NCBI GenBank assembly: GCA_037440525.1
Contig: JBBITW010000132.1
Span: 1-10,280 of the forward strand
Origin: JBBITW01 sp037440525
GTDB taxonomy: Bacteria; Desulfobacterota; BSN033; UBA1163
DNA length: 10,280 nt
Direction: 5' to 3'
Within the stretch, counting starts at the first letter, position 1. Each line of letters begins with the position of its first letter. Shown here piece by piece: positions 7,154-10,280 of the stretch. Both the position numbers and the translations under genes were made by a program. Below the pieces are notes generated by a model. The model saw nothing but the letters and a program-made list of their open reading frames with translations. It was not told the DNA's origin and searched no databases.

Positions 7154-8932
7154 TTAAAATGGATACCTTCCCAATTTGATGACTGAATCCGCAATCTCTC
7201 TTCTCAGGGTAATGGTATTTACAGGATTGAAGCGGGTCAATTTCCTGAGGGCTGATAAATGGGTTCTAAGTGTATCTCCTTCATAGATGGCTGAAAGGAC
7301 CTGGCGCGCAAAGGATTCAACTCTCCCGAAGGCATCATTGACATAAACCTTTACCATTGCCTTCTGAATGGAATACCTTTCATCTCCAGATCTCTCTATC
7401 GACTTCAATGCCCTGAGAAGTGCACTTTCCATAGCAAAGACCTCAATCACCATATCACTCATAAGTCCTAAGATCTCCTGCTCCTCTGAGAGATTCATCA
7501 TATATTTTTGAACAGAAGCCCCGATTACGAGAAGTGTCATCTTTTTTGCCATCTCAACCATCTCTTTTTGCAGTGTAAGTCCACCATCATCGAATTCAAC
7601 CCCTGGCCGAAGACCAAGAAGTTGCTCTGATAGTCTCTTTGCCTCAGAAAGCACAGGAAGGCGATTCTTGATTGCCCTCTTTATCAACATATCCATGATG
7701 AGAAGGCGGTTTATCTCGTTTGTTCCTTCCCATATTCGATTAATCCTCGAATCTCTGTAATGACGTTCTGCCGGGTAATCATGAATAAAACCATATCCAC
7801 CATAAATCTGAAGAACCTCATCCACAATATAGTCCAGCATCTCTGAGGAGTAGACCTTATTGATAGAGTCCTCTATAGCATACTCCTCGATTCCATTTGC
7901 CATCTTGATGCCAACATCTTGAGCATTATGGTCGATTCCTTTGAGAATCTTATCAATCAACGCAGCTGTCCTATAGACCATGCTCTCAACAGTAAAGACA
8001 CGAATCGCCATCTCTGCAATCTTATGTTTGATGAGGCCGAATTCAGAAATGGGTCTTCCAAACTGAACCCTCTGCTTTGCATAGGTCACCCCGTCCTGGA
8101 GTGCTACTTTTGATGAGCCAAGGCATCCTCCACCCAATTTGAAACGTCCGATATTCAGTGTATTGAAGGCAACAATATGCCCCCTTCCAATCTCTCCAAG
8201 GACATTCTCCACAGGGACCTTAGCATCGCTGAAAATAACACCCCTTGTGGATGACCCTTTCATCCCCATCTTATTCTCTTCCTCATCGAGTGAAACTCCC
8301 TCAAAACTGCGCTCAACAATAAAAGAAGTAAATTTATCCCCATCTACCTTGGCATAGGTAACAAAGAGGTCAGCAAATCCTGCATTTGAGATGAACTGTT
8401 TCTGTCCATTGAGGATATAATATTTTCCATCCGGGCTCAGAATGGCGGTTGTTTTGGCGTTAAGGGCATCTGATCCTGCTTCGGGTTCTGTGAGGGCATA
8501 TGCTGTAATCATCTCTCCTGTTGCAATCTTTGGAAGGTAGCGCCTCTTCTGATCAGGATTTCCAAAGAATATAATGGGCAGAGATCCTATACCAGTATGA
8601 ACAGCATAGGCAACCATGAATGCTCCCCCTCCCTGGGAAAACTTCTCCATCAACAGCAGAACGCTTACCTTATCGAGGTCCTGTCCTCCATAATCCTCGG
8701 GTATCTCTACGGAGAGAAATCCTAACTCCCCTGCCTTTTTCACCAGAGCTGATAAAACTCCTTCCTTCTTTTCTTCTATATCTTCGAGAAGGGGAGAAAC
8801 TTCACCCAGAACAAACTCTGTTCCGGCATTTGCAATTAGGCGTTGTTCTTCAGTAAAATCTTCAGGTGTAAAAATTTCCTCTGGAGAGATCGATTCTATC
8901 AGAAATGCTCCCCCTTTTGTATAATCTTGCAT
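7154..8932 (-). CDS. fadE: FadE-type (VLCAD-like) acyl-CoA dehydrogenase
   Basis: This 592-residue FAD enzyme would catalyse the first beta-oxidation step, acyl-CoA to trans-2-enoyl-CoA, passing electrons to an electron-transfer flavoprotein. Length and the N-terminal stretch GGAFLIESISPEEIFTPEDF (about 7-26) resemble Bacillus FadE (YusJ) and the VLCAD-like group, which carry a roughly 170-residue C-terminal extension beyond the usual 380-400-residue core. Motifs, numbered from the chosen start, are ALTEPEAGSDA (146-156), QKQFISNAG (177-185), QRVQFGRPISEF (287-298), QIYGGYGF (375-382) and RIWEGTNEI (399-407), with the predicted catalytic base Glu402. The extension (about 430-592) is mostly helical in appearance. 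The ATG at 8932 is preferred because AAAGGAGG lies 5 bases upstream; an upstream start at 8962 would place that site inside the gene. It sits 33 bases after fadA. Confidence 0.93.
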   Translation of the reverse strand: MQDYTKGGAFLIESISPEEIFTPEDFTEEQRLIANAGTEFVLGEVSPLLEDIEEKKEGVLSALVKKAGELGFLSVEIPEDYGGQDLDKVSVLLLMEKFSQGGGAFMVAYAVHTGIGSLPIIFFGNPDQKRRYLPKIATGEMITAYALTEPEAGSDALNAKTTAILSPDGKYYILNGQKQFISNAGFADLFVTYAKVDGDKFTSFIVERSFEGVSLDEEENKMGMKGSSTRGVIFSDAKVPVENVLGEIGRGHIVAFNTLNIGRFKLGGGCLGSSKVALQDGVTYAKQRVQFGRPISEFGLIKHKIAEMAIRVFTVESMVYRTAALIDKILKGIDHNAQDVGIKMANGIEEYAIEDSINKVYSSEMLDYIVDEVLQIYGGYGFIHDYPAERHYRDSRINRIWEGTNEINRLLIMDMLIKRAIKNRLPVLSEAKRLSEQLLGLRPGVEFDDGGLTLQKEMVEMAKKMTLLVIGASVQKYMMNLSEEQEILGLMSDMVIEVFAMESALLRALKSIERSGDERYSIQKAMVKVYVNDAFGRVESFARQVLSAIYEGDTLRTHLSALRKLTRFNPVNTITLRREIADSVIKLGRYPF

Positions 8933-8937
8933 GAAAG

Positions 8938-8945
8938 CCTCCTTT
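8938..8945 (-). promoter_or_regulatory. ribosome binding site fixing the fadE start
   Basis: On the minus strand AAAGGAGG lies 5 bases before the ATG at 8932-8930. It makes the start at 8932 much more likely than an in-frame ATG at 8962, which would overlap the end of the spacer after fadA. Confidence 0.8.
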
Positions 8946-8965
8946 GAAAAAATTATTTGCAATCT

Positions 8966-10153
8966 TCATTTTGCACCAATATTTTCGAAGATCCCAGCCG
9001 CTCCCATTCCACCCCCTATGCACATGGTTACAAGCCCATAGCGGACATTCCTTCTTCGCATCTCATAGAGCAGGGTGGTTGTTAGCTTTGCGCCTGTACA
9101 TCCCAATGGATGGCCCATGGCAATTGCACCGCCATTAACATTTAAAATATCTAAATTCAATCCGAGCTCCCGAATAACATACAGAGATTGGGAGGCAAAG
9201 GCTTCATTAAGTTCTATCAGACCTATATCGTTTAGTGTTAAACCTGCCTTTCTCAGGGCCTTCGGTACTGCATAAATTGGACCAACACCCATGATCTCAG
9301 GAGGAACTCCTGCTACTGCAAAGCTTCTAAATATGGCCATGGGTTTGATCCCGAGGGAATCTGCCCTCTTCGTTGACATCAAAACAAGGATGGCTGCACC
9401 ATCACTCGTCTGAGAGGAATTCCCTGCAGTAACAGTTCCATTTACCTTAAAGACAGGTTTAAGCGAAGATAGCGCTTCAAGTGTAGTATCAAATCGAACC
9501 CCCTCATCTGTATCGAATATCACATCCTTGACTGCAACAGTTCCGTCCTCTTTTATCTCTTTTACCTTTGCAGGAATTGGGAAAATCTCCTCCTTAAATC
9601 TTCCCTCCCGAATTGCCTTTGAAGCCTTCTGGTGACTCAGGAGTGAAAAACGATCCTGCTCTTCTCTCGATATCCCAAATCTCTCGGCAACATTCTCTGC
9701 CGTAAGGCCCATGGATGTATATGCCTGGGGATAATTCTCTACTAAATAGGGATTTGGTGAGGGAGTTAGACCCATAATCGGCACCTGACTCATAAACTCA
9801 ACTCCACCGGCGATTACTACATCTGCCTCTCCAACCATAATTTCATAGGAGGCAGTCGCAATAGCCTGAAGCCCTGATGAACAGAACCGATTTACTGTCT
9901 GCCCCGAAACAGTATATGGAAATCCTGCCCTCAAAGAGACGACTCTTGCGAGGTTTAGCCCCTGATCTGACTCTGGAAAGGCACAACCAAGGACAATATC
10001 ATCCACATCTTCAGGCCGAAGACCGGGAACCCTTGAAATAGCCTCTTTCAGAAGGATTGCCGTAACATCATCAGGCCGGCTATCCTTGAGCATCCCCCTC
10101 GGAGCCTTTCCAACTGCTGTCCTGACAGCCGATACAATCACTGCCTCTCTCAT
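8966..10153 (-). CDS. fadA: acetyl-CoA acyltransferase (3-ketoacyl-CoA thiolase)
   Basis: This 395-residue thiolase would cleave 3-ketoacyl-CoA with CoA to give acetyl-CoA and a shortened acyl-CoA, the last step of beta-oxidation. Catalytic residues, numbered from the chosen start, are all present: the nucleophilic cysteine in NRFCSSGLQA (Cys91), NEAFASQ (316-322), GGAIAMGHPLGCTGA (His348) and the second active-site cysteine in TMCIGGGMGAAG (Cys378). Length is normal for the family. The start at 10153 is preferred; a second ATG three bases upstream and a TTG at 10165 are in frame but sit too close to, or before, the GGAGG site. It is the first gene of the operon with fadE and fadD. The fadA-fadE order matches Bacillus fadNAE, but no fadN-like gene lies in the 127 bases upstream. 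A biosynthetic acetoacetyl-CoA thiolase cannot be excluded, though the neighbours favour degradation. Confidence 0.93.
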   Translation of the reverse strand: MREAVIVSAVRTAVGKAPRGMLKDSRPDDVTAILLKEAISRVPGLRPEDVDDIVLGCAFPESDQGLNLARVVSLRAGFPYTVSGQTVNRFCSSGLQAIATASYEIMVGEADVVIAGGVEFMSQVPIMGLTPSPNPYLVENYPQAYTSMGLTAENVAERFGISREEQDRFSLLSHQKASKAIREGRFKEEIFPIPAKVKEIKEDGTVAVKDVIFDTDEGVRFDTTLEALSSLKPVFKVNGTVTAGNSSQTSDGAAILVLMSTKRADSLGIKPMAIFRSFAVAGVPPEIMGVGPIYAVPKALRKAGLTLNDIGLIELNEAFASQSLYVIRELGLNLDILNVNGGAIAMGHPLGCTGAKLTTTLLYEMRRRNVRYGLVTMCIGGGMGAAGIFENIGAK

Positions 10154-10158
10154 CATGG

Positions 10159-10163
10159 CCTCC
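10159..10163 (-). promoter_or_regulatory. ribosome binding site fixing the fadA start
   Basis: On the minus strand GGAGG is followed by two tandem ATG codons, 2 and 5 bases away. The second (10153) has the workable spacing and gives MREAVIVSAVRT, a standard thiolase N-terminus. Confidence 0.7.
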
Positions 10164-10170
10164 AATTTTA

Positions 10171-10194
10171 TTAATTATTACTCAGAGCAATTAA
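10171..10194. promoter_or_regulatory. AT-rich palindrome, possible operator of the fatty-acid operon
   Basis: TTAATT (10171-10176) and AATTAA (10189-10194) form a perfect inverted repeat. Inside it TTACTC and GAGCAA (10178-10183 and 10185-10190) form a second one around a central A, with 5 of 6 bases paired. The site falls within the candidate fadA promoter, where repressors of beta-oxidation genes often bind. The symmetry is seen; the operator role is inferred, and no known regulator consensus is recognised. Confidence 0.3.
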
Positions 10195-10204
10195 ATCTTT
10201 ACAA
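10175..10204 (-). promoter_or_regulatory. candidate promoter of the fadA-fadE-fadD operon
   Basis: On the minus strand TTGTAA (10199-10204) and TAATAA (10175-10180) are spaced by 18 bases. Both are partial matches to sigma70 boxes. The start would fall near 10168, giving a leader of about 15 bases that just includes the ribosome binding site. The region is AT-rich, so chance matches are likely. Transcription from a gene beyond the window edge is an alternative. Confidence 0.3.
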
Positions 10205-10219
10205 TTATCCCCTCCCATT

Positions 10220-10272
10220 AGGAGACTGTGTCGCAATGAGGTATATGCCATGTTTGTCATTCCGAGTCTCCT
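10220..10272. repeat. imperfect inverted repeat, possible interspersed intergenic palindrome
   Basis: AGGAGACT (10220-10227) pairs perfectly with AGTCTCCT (10265-10272). After a 4-base bulge (GTGT), CGCAATGA (10232-10239) pairs with TCATTCCG (10257-10264) at 7 of 8 positions. The total is 15 of 16 pairs around a 17-base loop. A run of five T residues (10272-10276) follows on the + strand. The TGTCATTCCGAG and TCATTGCG stretches recall dispersed intergenic palindromes known from many bacterial genomes; this resemblance is from memory. It could also work as a terminator for + strand transcription, but no + strand gene lies nearby. It may continue past the window edge. Confidence 0.5.
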
Positions 10273-10280
10273 TTTTCTGT

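Noticed and set aside
1..10280. CRISPR array, toxin-antitoxin, phage, insertion sequence or other accessory system
   Set aside because: No spaced direct repeats, transposase, integrase or defence-type proteins are visible; nearly all of the window is accounted for by intact metabolic genes.

Overview
This 10.3 kb window looks like ordinary, intact chromosomal metabolism from a diderm bacterium, moderately AT-rich by eye. It holds one tRNA gene, a complete five-gene Liv-type (HAAT family) ABC importer operon on the + strand, and a three-gene fatty-acid activation and beta-oxidation operon on the - strand. The importer's binding protein has a Sec signal peptide with no lipobox cysteine, which suggests a soluble periplasmic protein and hence an outer membrane. 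From memory, the gene content and protein subgroups resemble anaerobic Deltaproteobacteria/Desulfobacterota, but the sequence alone does not prove a taxon.

Left region (1-322): tRNA-Val(CAC) lies on the - strand with an encoded CCA end and a near-consensus promoter. A second strong sigma70-type promoter points the other way, towards the importer. No gene is seen in 1-62.

Importer operon (323-5257, +): permease livM, permease livH, binding protein livK, ATPase livG and ATPase livF. All five parts are present and uninterrupted. livH and livK start downstream of the longest possible ORF starts. livF is best started at a TTG that overlaps the end of livG. The 143-base livK-livG gap may hold an internal promoter.

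Fatty-acid operon (10153 down to 5301, -): thiolase (fadA-like), a roughly 590-residue acyl-CoA dehydrogenase (fadE-like), then an AMP-forming long-chain acyl-CoA synthetase (fadD-like). The gaps are 33 and 50 bases. The synthetase activates a carboxylic acid to its CoA thioester, the dehydrogenase makes the 2-enoyl-CoA, and the thiolase releases acetyl-CoA. The two middle steps (enoyl-CoA hydratase and 3-hydroxyacyl-CoA dehydrogenase) and the electron-transfer flavoprotein are not in this window.

Right edge (10154-10280): a candidate fadA promoter with an AT-rich palindrome between its -35 and -10, then a long imperfect inverted repeat that resembles an interspersed intergenic palindrome.

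The two operons converge, with only 43 bases between their stop codons. A reasonable inference is that the importer brings in an organic acid that the fatty-acid operon uses, or branched-chain amino acids whose carbon skeletons are oxidised through CoA esters. I found no clear sign of a new defence, mobile or RNA system. The findings below are modest and concern starts, regulation and substrate.
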